Below are positions 46,579 through 58,465 of a stretch of DNA of 64,000 nt, one piece after another. The stretch's first letter is position 1. Every line of letters begins with the position of its first letter. Location: positions 1-64,000 of the forward strand of contig JAQWQC010000029.1 of assembly GCA_029245025.1 (NCBI GenBank), in the 5' to 3' direction. The notes beneath the pieces are model-generated. The model was given only the letters and a program-made list of their open reading frames with translations, made no database searches and was not told the DNA's origin. Source of the stretch: Rhodospirillaceae bacterium. Lineage in GTDB: Bacteria > Pseudomonadota > Alphaproteobacteria > Rhodospirillales > Rhodospirillaceae. Both the position numbers and the translations under genes were made by a program.

Positions 46579-47436
46579 ATGAGCAAGACTGCACAGTCAC
46601 AACGCCACGTTCCCGTTGGATCATATACTGTCGGAACTAACTGTCCGTTGGTAGTGATTGCGGGGCCATGTCAGATCGAAAGCCCTGATCACGCATTAGA
46701 AGTTGCCACTGCGCTAAAAGAAATGGGCAAGGCGGCTGATGTGCCAATTATCTATAAAAGCTCTTATGACAAAGCCAACCGGACTAGTGTTACAGGGACG
46801 CGAGGCCTTGGGTTAGAAAAATCACTTCAAGTTTTTACAGACGTCAAAGAGATGACGGGTCTACCGACCCTGACAGATGTCCACGAAAAAGAGCATTGCG
46901 CATTGGTTGCTGAAGCGGTTGATGTGATGCAAATACCCGCTTTCTTGTGTCGGCAGACCGACCTTCTTTTGGCTGCCGGCGAAACCGGTGCGGTGATCAA
47001 CGTTAAGAAGGGCCAATTTCTTGCCCCATGGGACATGAAAAATGTTGCGGCTAAAATCGCGTCGACGGGCAACGAGAAAATACTTCTAACGGAACGCGGT
47101 GTATCCTTCGGCTACAACACGCTGGTAACAGATATGAGGTCACTGCCGCAGATGGCCCAAATAGGATACCCTGTGGTGATTGACGCTACCCACTCTGTGC
47201 AGCAACCAGGTGGGCAGGGGACAAGTTCTGGCGGTAAGCGAGAGTTCGCGCCGGTGATTGCTCGGGCATCTGTCGCAGTAGGTGTGGCTGCCGTGTTTGT
47301 TGAAACCCATCCTGATCCCGATAATGCGCCGTCCGATGGGCCCAACATGATATATCTTCGCGACATGCCAGAACTGTTAGCAACACTGAAGGCTTTCGAT
47401 GAAATCGCGAAAGCAAATCCGATTGTGCTGCCTTAA
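46579..47436 (+). CDS. kdsA: 3-deoxy-8-phosphooctulonate synthase
   Basis: The 285-residue enzyme condenses PEP with arabinose-5-phosphate to make KDO-8-phosphate for lipopolysaccharide. VIAGPCQIES, YKSSYDKANRTS, VDVMQIPAFLCRQTDLL and DATHSVQQPGG are family hallmarks. It supports a Gram-negative outer membrane. It lies between pyrG and eno. Confidence 0.96.
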   Translation: MSKTAQSQRHVPVGSYTVGTNCPLVVIAGPCQIESPDHALEVATALKEMGKAADVPIIYKSSYDKANRTSVTGTRGLGLEKSLQVFTDVKEMTGLPTLTDVHEKEHCALVAEAVDVMQIPAFLCRQTDLLLAAGETGAVINVKKGQFLAPWDMKNVAAKIASTGNEKILLTERGVSFGYNTLVTDMRSLPQMAQIGYPVVIDATHSVQQPGGQGTSSGGKREFAPVIARASVAVGVAAVFVETHPDPDNAPSDGPNMIYLRDMPELLATLKAFDEIAKANPIVLP

Positions 47437-47446
47437 GTAATACTAG

Positions 47447-48763
<1,317 letters not shown>

Positions 48764-48783
48764 ATGGTGGCTCTACACGGTAC

Positions 48784-50487
48784 TTGAATGTGACGACACA
48801 GGACATAATCAATCAGGCGTTGTCTTTTCATAAACGTAAAGACCTTAATCGAGCCGCTAGATTATATCGTATAGCGTTAGATAATGACCCAAAGGCGCTG
48901 ACAGCACTTCATATGCTAGGGGTCATAGACCGCGACGCTGGCAGAACGAAAGAAGCGATTTCATTACTGTCTTTGGCTCATGAGATCGCACCCAAAAATG
49001 CAGAAGTTTGTTTTGATTTAGGGCTGGTCCTGGTCCAGACGGGACAAAATAAAGTCGCTATTGATGCGTTAAGTCTGGCTGTAAGTCTCAACCCAGAACA
49101 AGGCGCAGGCTGGTACCACCTCGGTCGGCTCTATCGAATGCGATGCGAACCTGAAAAAGCGGAGCAATGCTTTCGAAAATCATATGAGCTTACGAATGGT
49201 AACCCTGCCTCTGTGATCGAATTGGCGAAAGCGGAGGCTGCTCTGGGTAAGTTTGAAGGAGCGCGAGTTCGCCTCGAAGAGTTGCTTGCCGCCGAAGCGG
49301 ATAACTCAGATTATCTCGCTGTTTTCGCGCAAATATTGTGGCAGTCAGGTAACCTTGACGAGGCACTGGTTGCAATCGACCGTGCGATTGAGCTGAAGGA
49401 CGGCAACCGTAAGTATTATTTCGTTTTGCTGGGCATGCTTGAAGAAAAGGCTGACGACGAGAGAATCACAAAACTATATGAAGAGATGAGGCAACGTTGG
49501 TCAGACGATTACTTGGTGCAGCGGAATCAAGCCGAGCATTATTTTTCCCGTTGTAAATACGATGAAGCATGGCAGTTATATCGACACAGCCACCGCCGCT
49601 TAGGACCAAATGGTCGCAATCTAAAAACCGAAGTGCCGGGTTGGGCTGGAGAACCCATTGAAGACCAACGCCTTGTGCTAACCCTGGACCAGGGGTTAGG
49701 GGAGCAAATTCTCTTTCTGCGCTTTGTTCCTGAGATTGCTGCTAAGGCCGATGTGTTGGCGGTTGAACTTGATACACGCTTAATTGCTTTTGCGAAGCGA
49801 TCCTTCCCGGGCATTCATTTTGTTCCTTGGATCAAGCCCACTCATCCTGATGTTTTAGATGATTCAGCCGACTTTCACGGTGTGCTAGGCGATTTTGGGC
49901 AAGTACTGCGGAAAAGTATGAACGATTTTAGTTCGTCGCCGCCAACACTAACAGCCGATCCTGACAAAGCGGCTTACTGGAATGGGAGAGTTCGCGCAGA
50001 GGCTGGGAGTGACCCGGTCATCGGATTGAGCCATGCGAGTGAGAAATCTATCATGGCAATGGAAAAGAGCATTGGGCTAAGCCAGCTCAACGGTCTAAGT
50101 GATGTTAAAGGCATAAAATTTCTAAACCTTCAATATGGTGACTCACGTGAACGATTGAACGAGTGGGCAAGTGATATTGGGATCACGTTGCTGGATTTTC
50201 CAGAAACTGATCCAACCAAAGATATTGATGACCACGCTGCCTTGATCAAGGCAACAGACCTGGTGGTGAGCGTCAGCACGGCCACCGCTCATTTTTCAGC
50301 TGCGATGGGCCATCCCACGTGGGTTCTTTTGCCCTATGCACAAGCGCACTTCTTGTACTGGTCGGGGGGAGAACAGACGTCTATTTGGTATCCGTCGGTT
50401 ACGACACTAACACCGAAACCAGGGAAAGGTTGGCAGTTCGTTGTTGACCGTTTAGTTGATGCGATACCGACCCTGAAAAAGTCATAA
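48784..50487 (+). CDS. TPR-repeat protein with a glycosyltransferase-like C-terminal domain
   Basis: The 567-residue protein starts with TTG at 48784, or GTG two codons later. The first 270 residues or so are tetratricopeptide repeats (A-x-x-x-Y/F pattern, for example RAARLYRIALDNDPK, AIDALSLAVSLNPEQ, KAEQCFRKSYELTNG). The second half has LVLTLDQGLGEQILFLRFVPEI, the LNLQYGD segment and VVSVSTATAHFSAAMGHPTWVLLP. These resemble the nucleotide-sugar-binding half of GT-B enzymes found with TPR in bacterial proteins. The substrate is unknown. It probably shares transcription with eno, 20 bp upstream. Confidence 0.72.
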   Translation: MNVTTQDIINQALSFHKRKDLNRAARLYRIALDNDPKALTALHMLGVIDRDAGRTKEAISLLSLAHEIAPKNAEVCFDLGLVLVQTGQNKVAIDALSLAVSLNPEQGAGWYHLGRLYRMRCEPEKAEQCFRKSYELTNGNPASVIELAKAEAALGKFEGARVRLEELLAAEADNSDYLAVFAQILWQSGNLDEALVAIDRAIELKDGNRKYYFVLLGMLEEKADDERITKLYEEMRQRWSDDYLVQRNQAEHYFSRCKYDEAWQLYRHSHRRLGPNGRNLKTEVPGWAGEPIEDQRLVLTLDQGLGEQILFLRFVPEIAAKADVLAVELDTRLIAFAKRSFPGIHFVPWIKPTHPDVLDDSADFHGVLGDFGQVLRKSMNDFSSSPPTLTADPDKAAYWNGRVRAEAGSDPVIGLSHASEKSIMAMEKSIGLSQLNGLSDVKGIKFLNLQYGDSRERLNEWASDIGITLLDFPETDPTKDIDDHAALIKATDLVVSVSTATAHFSAAMGHPTWVLLPYAQAHFLYWSGGEQTSIWYPSVTTLTPKPGKGWQFVVDRLVDAIPTLKKS

Positions 50488-50502
50488 CCGGTAACGGGCG
50501 AC

Positions 50503-50912
50503 CTACATATCCGGTTCTATTTCCCGAACAAGCCTAAACCCTAGTGAGTAGACTGCGATGCGGGAGGACGGAGCTTTGCTGCGGTTTGCCGCCCTGAGGT
50601 GACCAGGAAAGAAGTTGCTAAAGCCACCGCCGCGATCCAATACTGCGTTGCAGTTGCCGCCATGGCCCCAAGCGGCACCATCTGTTGGCGCAAGGCTTAA
50701 CCCCAGATTTCATTGAAATCTATACGGCTGGCGATTTTCATGCGCTGCGTGTACGCGACCCTTAGGCGTTGAGTGCAACCGTTGATCGAGCCTTCTATAT
50801 CTACCTTATTGTAACGATTAACGGTTTTATCATGAAAGTCCTCGATCGAGGCGCATTGTTCTCCCGCGCCGCCGTGCCGCTTCTGTTCGGCGTTTGCCGG
50901 AACCGATATCAT
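50503..50912 (-). pseudogene. Decayed third SUMF1-domain gene
   Basis: Reading leftward from about 50697 to the stop at 50503, one frame gives APTDGAAWGHGGNCN, VLDRGGGFSNFFPGHLRA, ANRSKAPSSRIAVYSLGFRLVREIEP. This is the C-terminal third of a SUMF1-domain protein and matches the ends of the two intact paralogues (RGGGW..., LGLRVVREL). Upstream, an open piece at 50912-50697 contains GAGEQCASIEDF and may be the middle of the same domain. It stops with TAA exactly where the frame of the C-terminal part begins. The signal peptide and N-terminal half are gone. I read it as a pseudogene with a frameshift and a deletion. Confidence 0.6.
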
Positions 50913-50968
50913 CGAGGCTAGAAGGACTTAAAATGTGCAACTCATACTCTGCATGATCGTCAGTCCTT

Positions 50969-53035
<2,067 letters not shown>

Positions 53036-53168
53036 TCAACGCATAGCTCATATATATTCATCCAATTTCGGGCTTTCTAGACGGCTAATGAACGCGAAAA
53101 GTGATACCTCTTTTTATCCACCGCGTAACACCCTATATGTCAGGTACAATTAATTAAGGAGAGTAAGC

Positions 53169-53390
53169 ATGGAACCTAATGTCAATGCGGTAGACAGAGT
53201 TATTCGTATCCTTGTGGGGGCGGGTCTCGCGGCAATTCCTTTTCTCATCCCAACCAACGGAGACTGGATCCGACAATTGATGGAAGTCGTCGCTGGTTTC
53301 CTTGGTTTGTCACTGATCGCGTCGGGCGTTTTGGCCTACTGCTGGGTTTACAACATGCTTGGCATTAACACCTGCAACCAGACCACCTGA
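53169..53390 (+). CDS. DUF2892 (YgaP-like) small membrane protein
   Basis: The 73-residue protein has two membrane helices (IRILVGAGLAAIPFLIP and VVAGFLGLSLIASGVLAYCWVYNMLG) and ends in the C-x-x family pattern GINTCNQTT. MEPNVNAVDRVIR is the usual DUF2892 start. AAGGAGA is 6 nt before the ATG. In other proteins this domain anchors rhodanese activity; here it is alone. Confidence 0.85.
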   Translation: MEPNVNAVDRVIRILVGAGLAAIPFLIPTNGDWIRQLMEVVAGFLGLSLIASGVLAYCWVYNMLGINTCNQTT

Positions 53391-53448
53391 GTCTCGTGAG
53401 ACACATATCTTGCGGTCGGGGCCATGGCATTAAACTCCGCATGAATCG

Positions 53449-54138
53449 CTAATCGCGGATACTAAGCTCAACTAGATCGTATATCTTTTCGTCTTCCGGA
53501 TAGGTCATGCGAATGGGGATGAAGTCATCCAACGTCGTCCACATGCATAGAGTTTTGCCGTCACGCACTGGCCAATCGAAGCGATGGCTGGGGAAAGTGC
53601 CAGCATCTACAGTCAGTTCTTCTTCACCCCGATAATGATAGGCGTATGTCCGTGGCAATAAAATCGGACCTGAGCTACCGTCGGACAGCGGTGAGGAATT
53701 GAAGCAATTATCGATTACATGGGGATTACCGGTCAGCTCTGGCTTGGCGTGCGCTAACTTCCAAATGTCTGAGCATATGGGATGGCTGCCGAAGGCATTG
53801 GCCGGTTTTTCTAATGCTATGCGTTGACTGAAGCGCCCTTCGTTGATCGTATATCCTTCTCCCTCCGCTGTTGTTGTCGTAAACCGAAACCAGCCACTAC
53901 CTAGGGTACGGTTTTCTTCGGCAATGCGGACGTAACACTCGATCGGGCGCCAGTCGGCCCCGACAGTGTAAGTAACATCGCGGGTCAGCCCTAAGTTATC
54001 GAACTCGCAAACAACACGTAACGTGCGCAAGCCATCTGCTTGCACACTAACGCTAAATATTTCACGACCAAACTGAGTTTGCGCTTGTCCGGCTGGGTTC
54101 AGGCAGTAGGAGATCTGCCCACTGATTAATCGCGCCAT
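53449..54138 (-). CDS. Protein of unknown function, cotranscribed with the FAD oxidoreductase
   Basis: This 229-residue protein has no signal peptide or membrane helix. It appears beta-rich, with segments such as LRTLRVVCEFDNLG, TYTVGADWRPIECYVRI, GSGWFRFTTTT and, near the end, TFPSHRFDWPV followed by KTLCMWTTLDDFIPIRMTYP. The last part reads like a ligand-binding beta-barrel strand set, but I cannot assign a family. It starts 15 bp after the stop of the FAD oxidoreductase gene on the same strand and is probably translated from the same message. By context it may act in the same conversion. Confidence 0.8.
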   Translation of the reverse strand: MARLISGQISYCLNPAGQAQTQFGREIFSVSVQADGLRTLRVVCEFDNLGLTRDVTYTVGADWRPIECYVRIAEENRTLGSGWFRFTTTTAEGEGYTINEGRFSQRIALEKPANAFGSHPICSDIWKLAHAKPELTGNPHVIDNCFNSSPLSDGSSGPILLPRTYAYHYRGEEELTVDAGTFPSHRFDWPVRDGKTLCMWTTLDDFIPIRMTYPEDEKIYDLVELSIRD

Positions 54139-54153
54139 TGTGGGCTGAGAATT

Positions 54154-55719
54154 CTAGACATCGAACTCCAAAATTTGTTCACCTAACAATTTGCCGAAGG
54201 TGATGGCCGGTGTGACCAACATACCGCCACAAATAGCACGACCTGACGTGGCCCCAGTCCCCAGCAATTCACCCGCCGCGTAAAGTCCACCGATTGGCGT
54301 ACCATCTTGTTTTATGACTTGGAGGTCCTTGTTAACGGCGATACCGGCGAAAGTCGTTAAGAACCAGCTTTGTAATCGAAGGCCGTAAAATGGGCCTTTT
54401 TCGATAGGTAGTGGCATATGGGTGCGGCCAAGAGCATCTTTGCCACTTGCCTGAGCGGCATTATATTCCGCGACTGTGCTGGACAGACCATCTGTGTCGA
54501 CACCCATTTTCTCGGCTAGCTCTTCCATAGAGTCCGCTTTGAAGAAGTTGTGGTACCCCTCGTTAAAAGCCTCGTCGACGCCATCAGCATCCATCATACC
54601 CATAAACCCACCTGAAATGAGTTTGGGCGCTTTGGTATGTATTTCGTGATCCCAGAGCATCCAACATTCTTCGCCTGGCTGCTCTGCCAGGGCCTCTTCG
54701 TAGGCGGCGTGACTTAGAATATCTTCCTGAAGGAAGCGCTTGCCCTTTGCATCGACAATAATTTCCCAGGGCGGCCGATCTCCGGGGAAGTGACGAGCGA
54801 CAGCGACCATGGGAGATGGATAGTCTTCATCGCCAAGAATAGCGCCGAACAGCGGTAGGTGGTTCTCGCCATAGCGCACATAGCCGCCTACAGATGTGCC
54901 GAGCGTAATGCCAGCGCCCTGACTATAGGGATAGGACACGTCTGAATAATCTGGTGCGCCTTCTAATTCTTCGAACATTTCGGCATTTGATGCGTAGCCA
55001 CCGCTTGTGAGAACCACGTTCTTGCCCATGAACTTGTCAGTCTTGCCATCTGCGTCGACAGTGCCAACACCGACGACCCGCCCGCTATCATCTTGGATGA
55101 GATCGCTGACCTCTGTGCTCGTTTTGATCGTGACGGCACCAGAGGCTATCAGTGGCTCGAGTTTTTCTTCAAACAGCGCCAAAATGCCCATACCGCCTTC
55201 TTTGTGCCAAGCGTAACGGGCGTGACTGTAAGGTTCGTGAGTAGTGCCGGTCACCGGGTGATGGTCGTAGACCTCAAATCCATTGTCCGTCAGCCAATCA
55301 AATGCTTCAGCGGCATTCTCAGTCGCCAGCCGCAGGATGTCCGGATCAGCCGTGTTGCCGCTGATCTTCATAACGTCGTCGTAGTGGGATTGAGGACTAT
55401 CCTCGGTAATGCCTTTGGATTTTTGCAGCTTTGTTCCAGCGGCGCTCATTTGGCCAGTTGAGAGAAAGAGGGTACCGCCGATAACCGGAGCGGCCTCAAC
55501 GATAAGAACTTTGGCGTTCCTTTGGCCCGCGAAGATCGCAGCAGGAAGACCGGCGGTTCCGCCGCCGACAATAATGACGTCCCAAACGTCTTCCGCGTCC
55601 GACGCATCTGAGCAGCCACCTATGCCAATACTCGCGGCTACGGCGCTTGCTGTAGAGAGGAATTGCCGTTTGGACAGCTTTTGCGTCAGAGGACTCCAGA
55701 AATGGGTCTTTTTCGTCAT
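54154..55719 (-). CDS. Tat-type FAD-dependent oxidoreductase (fumarate reductase/ketosteroid dehydrogenase-like family)
   Basis: The 521-residue flavoprotein has an N-terminal Tat-like signal with KR (LSKRQFLSTASAVAASIG). It runs into G-G-C-S, which could serve as a lipobox (Cys near residue 36). The FAD motif is VIIVGGGTAGLPAAIFAGQRN with VEAAP at the strand end. The C-terminal part has GLYAAGELLGTGATSGRAICGG. It is a paralogue of the gene at 18278 (shared HYDDVMKI, HEPY, RPPWE, YPYSQGAGITLG). The substrate is unknown. It is divergent from the five-gene methyltransferase array across 238 bp with two palindromes. Confidence 0.88.
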   Translation of the reverse strand: MTKKTHFWSPLTQKLSKRQFLSTASAVAASIGIGGCSDASDAEDVWDVIIVGGGTAGLPAAIFAGQRNAKVLIVEAAPVIGGTLFLSTGQMSAAGTKLQKSKGITEDSPQSHYDDVMKISGNTADPDILRLATENAAEAFDWLTDNGFEVYDHHPVTGTTHEPYSHARYAWHKEGGMGILALFEEKLEPLIASGAVTIKTSTEVSDLIQDDSGRVVGVGTVDADGKTDKFMGKNVVLTSGGYASNAEMFEELEGAPDYSDVSYPYSQGAGITLGTSVGGYVRYGENHLPLFGAILGDEDYPSPMVAVARHFPGDRPPWEIIVDAKGKRFLQEDILSHAAYEEALAEQPGEECWMLWDHEIHTKAPKLISGGFMGMMDADGVDEAFNEGYHNFFKADSMEELAEKMGVDTDGLSSTVAEYNAAQASGKDALGRTHMPLPIEKGPFYGLRLQSWFLTTFAGIAVNKDLQVIKQDGTPIGGLYAAGELLGTGATSGRAICGGMLVTPAITFGKLLGEQILEFDV

Positions 55720-55763
55720 GGTCTATCTCCCGTTATTCTTTCCGCGACTTTAGCGCAGGGATT

Positions 55764-55775
55764 TATGCGCGCATA
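55764..55775. promoter_or_regulatory. Perfect 12-bp palindrome in the divergent intergenic region
   Basis: TATGCGCGCATA is its own reverse complement. It lies 45 bp upstream of the leftward FAD oxidoreductase start. Its TATGC/GCATA half-sites recur in the second palindrome nearby, so it may be an operator for a dimeric regulator. Confidence 0.4.
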
Positions 55776-55832
55776 GCACTGGAACAGGGGGTGAACCCTA
55801 CGGCCGCTTTGTGACCACGCAGCTATGCATCG

Positions 55833-55846
55833 GCATAAATTTATGC
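55833..55846. promoter_or_regulatory. Perfect 14-bp palindrome in the divergent intergenic region
   Basis: GCATAAATTTATGC is its own reverse complement and sits about 110 bp before the first methyltransferase gene. A further TATGCAT lies just upstream. With the palindrome at 55764 it forms a repeated-half-site layout typical of a binding region controlling two divergent transcripts. No regulator gene is adjacent. Confidence 0.45.
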
Positions 55847-55957
55847 AGAAATGCTGGATTTTGGGGTGGACTGGGCGCACAGTAATCTCTGCTATTTCCT
55901 TGTTAGTCCGTTACCCCTGCGGCAAGCCCTTCCGTAACTAGACCAAGGAGTTCAGCC

Positions 55958-57139
55958 ATGACTCAAAAAATGAGTAATAGACGCAAATTTTTGCTCGGTA
56001 CGTCTGCCGCAGCTGCTGTTGCTTTACCCTCTTTGAAAGCGATTGCTGAAACCGCTAGTTGGGATGTTGAGTGGCGGGGAACGACTGGAATATTTGAACG
56101 CTTACCGACGCTAGATGAAGAGAATGGACAGGACTTCTACCGCGGTTTTCGTTATTGGATAAATCGAGATTTAATCTCAGCAGCACGCCGTAGAGCGTTG
56201 GAAATATTGGATGAAAACGGCATTGCCCCTGATGCCATAATTCCCATGGAGCAGGTGATGGCTCTGATGGAAAAAGACCACATCATGGGTATGAGTGTGC
56301 TGGCCTGGGAAAATACACAGCAAGCTATGTGGGGCCGAGTACAGGATCTGTACCACGAGAATGCCGATCTATATTTGGGCGAGTTGGAGGCGACAGCCAA
56401 ACTTGGTCCCGGCACTTTGGAACTGAGTCCTGACCTAGAGATTCCTCAGTACGCCAGTTACGAAATACACCTTCAGCCCGGAGGGTATGTGGGTGATCCG
56501 TTTGCTGGCTATATCTATGTCCACGGCGAAAATGTGGTGTTTAGAAACGGCAACTATCAGGACGATGCCCAGGTTAGCTTGGCGCGCCGGGTTCCAGGGC
56601 CAAAAGATGTGCGCATTGAACGAGTTTTGGAGCAGGGCTGCAGTTCAGGGCAGTTTACCCTGGCTCTGAAGAATAAATGGCCGCAGGCGGAAGTCTGGGG
56701 CACAGACGTGGCCGCACCGATGATTCGTTACGCTCATATGCGGTCAGTCGAACTGGGTCTGGAAACTCATTATCTTCAAGAACTGAACGAAGACAGCCAG
56801 TTCCCGGATGATCATTTCGATGTGGTGACCAACAACCTCCTGTTTCATGAGGTTCCAGCAAAAATAGCTCGCGGGATTATTGACGAAGCCTTCCGAACAC
56901 TAAGACCTGGCGGGGTTTTCTACCCCATTGATTTGTTCACCGGTAATCCGCCGAATGAGACTGCATTTGGCAAATTTTGGGCTTGGCGGGATTATCGATG
57001 GAATGAAGAAGTTTGGCGGATGGAATACACAGCGCTTGATATGGCGGCTGAGATGAAACGGTCCGGCTTTATTGTGGAACAAGGTCCTGCGGCCCGGCGC
57101 GGCACCAAAGGCAATATTATGGGAACTAAGCCCGCTTAG
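55958..57139 (+). CDS. Tat-signal SAM-methyltransferase-fold protein, array member 1
   Basis: The 393-residue protein has a textbook twin-arginine signal (SNRRKFLLGTSAAAAVALP, site near A-I-A-E). The conserved array domain follows (about 40-215: FERLPTLD, GPGTLELSPDLEIP, LQPGGYVGDPFAGY). The methyltransferase part has motif I VLEQGCSSG (223-231), VWGTDVAAPMIRYAH, FDVVTNNLLFHEVP and RPGGVFYPIDL. The end is GTKPA. Motif I departs from the usual D-x-G-C-G-T-G. GGAG lies 8 nt before ATG 55958. It is the most divergent member along with member 2. The substrate is unknown. The gene ends 24 bp before member 2. Confidence 0.85.
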   Translation: MTQKMSNRRKFLLGTSAAAAVALPSLKAIAETASWDVEWRGTTGIFERLPTLDEENGQDFYRGFRYWINRDLISAARRRALEILDENGIAPDAIIPMEQVMALMEKDHIMGMSVLAWENTQQAMWGRVQDLYHENADLYLGELEATAKLGPGTLELSPDLEIPQYASYEIHLQPGGYVGDPFAGYIYVHGENVVFRNGNYQDDAQVSLARRVPGPKDVRIERVLEQGCSSGQFTLALKNKWPQAEVWGTDVAAPMIRYAHMRSVELGLETHYLQELNEDSQFPDDHFDVVTNNLLFHEVPAKIARGIIDEAFRTLRPGGVFYPIDLFTGNPPNETAFGKFWAWRDYRWNEEVWRMEYTALDMAAEMKRSGFIVEQGPAARRGTKGNIMGTKPA

Positions 57140-57163
57140 ATCCGGATATAGAGGAATAGCGAA

Positions 57164-58351
57164 ATGCTTAATCGAAGAACTCTGTTTCAGGCTTCAACAA
57201 CGATTAGTGGCGCCGTCGCCGCTTTGTTTGGTGGCCGCAAAGCACACGCAGAACTACCCACAGCTGCTGATGTCGAGCCGAGAGGGACAGATCGCCGTTT
57301 AGAGCGCCTGCCGGCATTGGACGTGGAAAGCAGAGAAGACTTTCTTACGCGCTTTCGGACCTGGGTGAATAGCGATGTGCGCCGCGCCGCAGCGGCGCGG
57401 GGCGACAAAATTATGCGGGAGAAGGGCCTGGACCCCCGTGGCAACATGACCGAAGAAGAGGCGGTTTCTCACCTCGAACACGACCATATCGTAGGCTTGA
57501 GTGGTCGTGCCTGGATTAGCGCCCAGCAGATCATGTGGAAAAATCTGCAGGATGAATTTTACAACAATGCAGATGCCTATCTCGCTGAAATGGAAGCGGC
57601 GGATAATAGGGGGCCGGGCAAACTTGAATTAAACCCAGATATGGAGATACCGCTTTACTGCAAGCATGAAATTCATATGCAACCAGGCGGATATGTCGGC
57701 GACCCACTGGGTGGTTACGTCTACCATTACGGCACCAATAACTTTTGGGAGGGCCGCAATAGCCAGGATGAAATGGATACTCAACTGGCCAAAGCTTTGC
57801 CTGTGCCGAAGGATGGCAAAATTAGACGCATCCTTCATATGGGCTGTAGTTCTGGGCAGTTAACCCTTCGTCTAAAGGAACTCTATCCGGACGCAGAGGT
57901 TTGGGGGGTCGATGTTGGTGGTCCTATGGTGCGTTACGCGCACATGAGAGGCGTCGATCTCGGCGTTGGGGCAAACTTCCGCCAAGCCTTGGCAGAGGAT
58001 ACGGGTTTCCCTGACGGGCATTTCGATATTGTTACGTCGTTTTTATTATTCCACGAGGTCAGTTCGGAGGGAGCTGAAGCTATTATTAACGAAGGCTATC
58101 GTCTCTTGCGACCTGGCGGGGTCTTCTATTCCCGAGATCAGAATGATTGGTCCAAGTTGCCAAATTCATCGGCGTTCCAATTATACCAACGCTATTGGAT
58201 TAACCGCTGGAACCATGAGGTTTGGCAGCGGGAGCACCGTTCTAACGACTACCCCAAGCTATTAAAGCAGGCTGGCTTTATGATCAGTTCACCGCGCAAA
58301 GGAGGAAGCGCAAGGGCTCAGGCCGCGTTGATGGGAACAAAACCGGCCTAA
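57164..58351 (+). CDS. Tat-signal SAM-methyltransferase-fold protein, array member 2
   Basis: This 395-residue protein has the Tat signal MLNRRTLFQASTTISGAV with site A-H-A-E. It shares the array domain (LERLPALDVESREDFLTRFR, GPGKLELNPDMEIP, HEIHMQPGGYVGDPLGGYVYHYG). Motif I is ILHMGCSSG (223-231), with His where an acidic residue usually sits. VWGVDVGGPMVRYAH, FDIVTSFLLFHEVS and RPGGVFYSRDQ follow; the last replaces the F-P-I-D-F of its relatives. The end is GTKPA. It is probably cotranscribed with member 1, with only 24 bp between and GAGG as ribosome binding site. Confidence 0.85.
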   Translation: MLNRRTLFQASTTISGAVAALFGGRKAHAELPTAADVEPRGTDRRLERLPALDVESREDFLTRFRTWVNSDVRRAAAARGDKIMREKGLDPRGNMTEEEAVSHLEHDHIVGLSGRAWISAQQIMWKNLQDEFYNNADAYLAEMEAADNRGPGKLELNPDMEIPLYCKHEIHMQPGGYVGDPLGGYVYHYGTNNFWEGRNSQDEMDTQLAKALPVPKDGKIRRILHMGCSSGQLTLRLKELYPDAEVWGVDVGGPMVRYAHMRGVDLGVGANFRQALAEDTGFPDGHFDIVTSFLLFHEVSSEGAEAIINEGYRLLRPGGVFYSRDQNDWSKLPNSSAFQLYQRYWINRWNHEVWQREHRSNDYPKLLKQAGFMISSPRKGGSARAQAALMGTKPA

Positions 58352-58465
58352 CACATACTTTCTGTTTATATGGACTCCATTGGTTGGCATTGGACGGGGG
58401 GCTGTAATCTCTCGTATTCTCGATTCATGTGCGATTGCAGCACGTAATACTTTTTAGAGGCCTTC

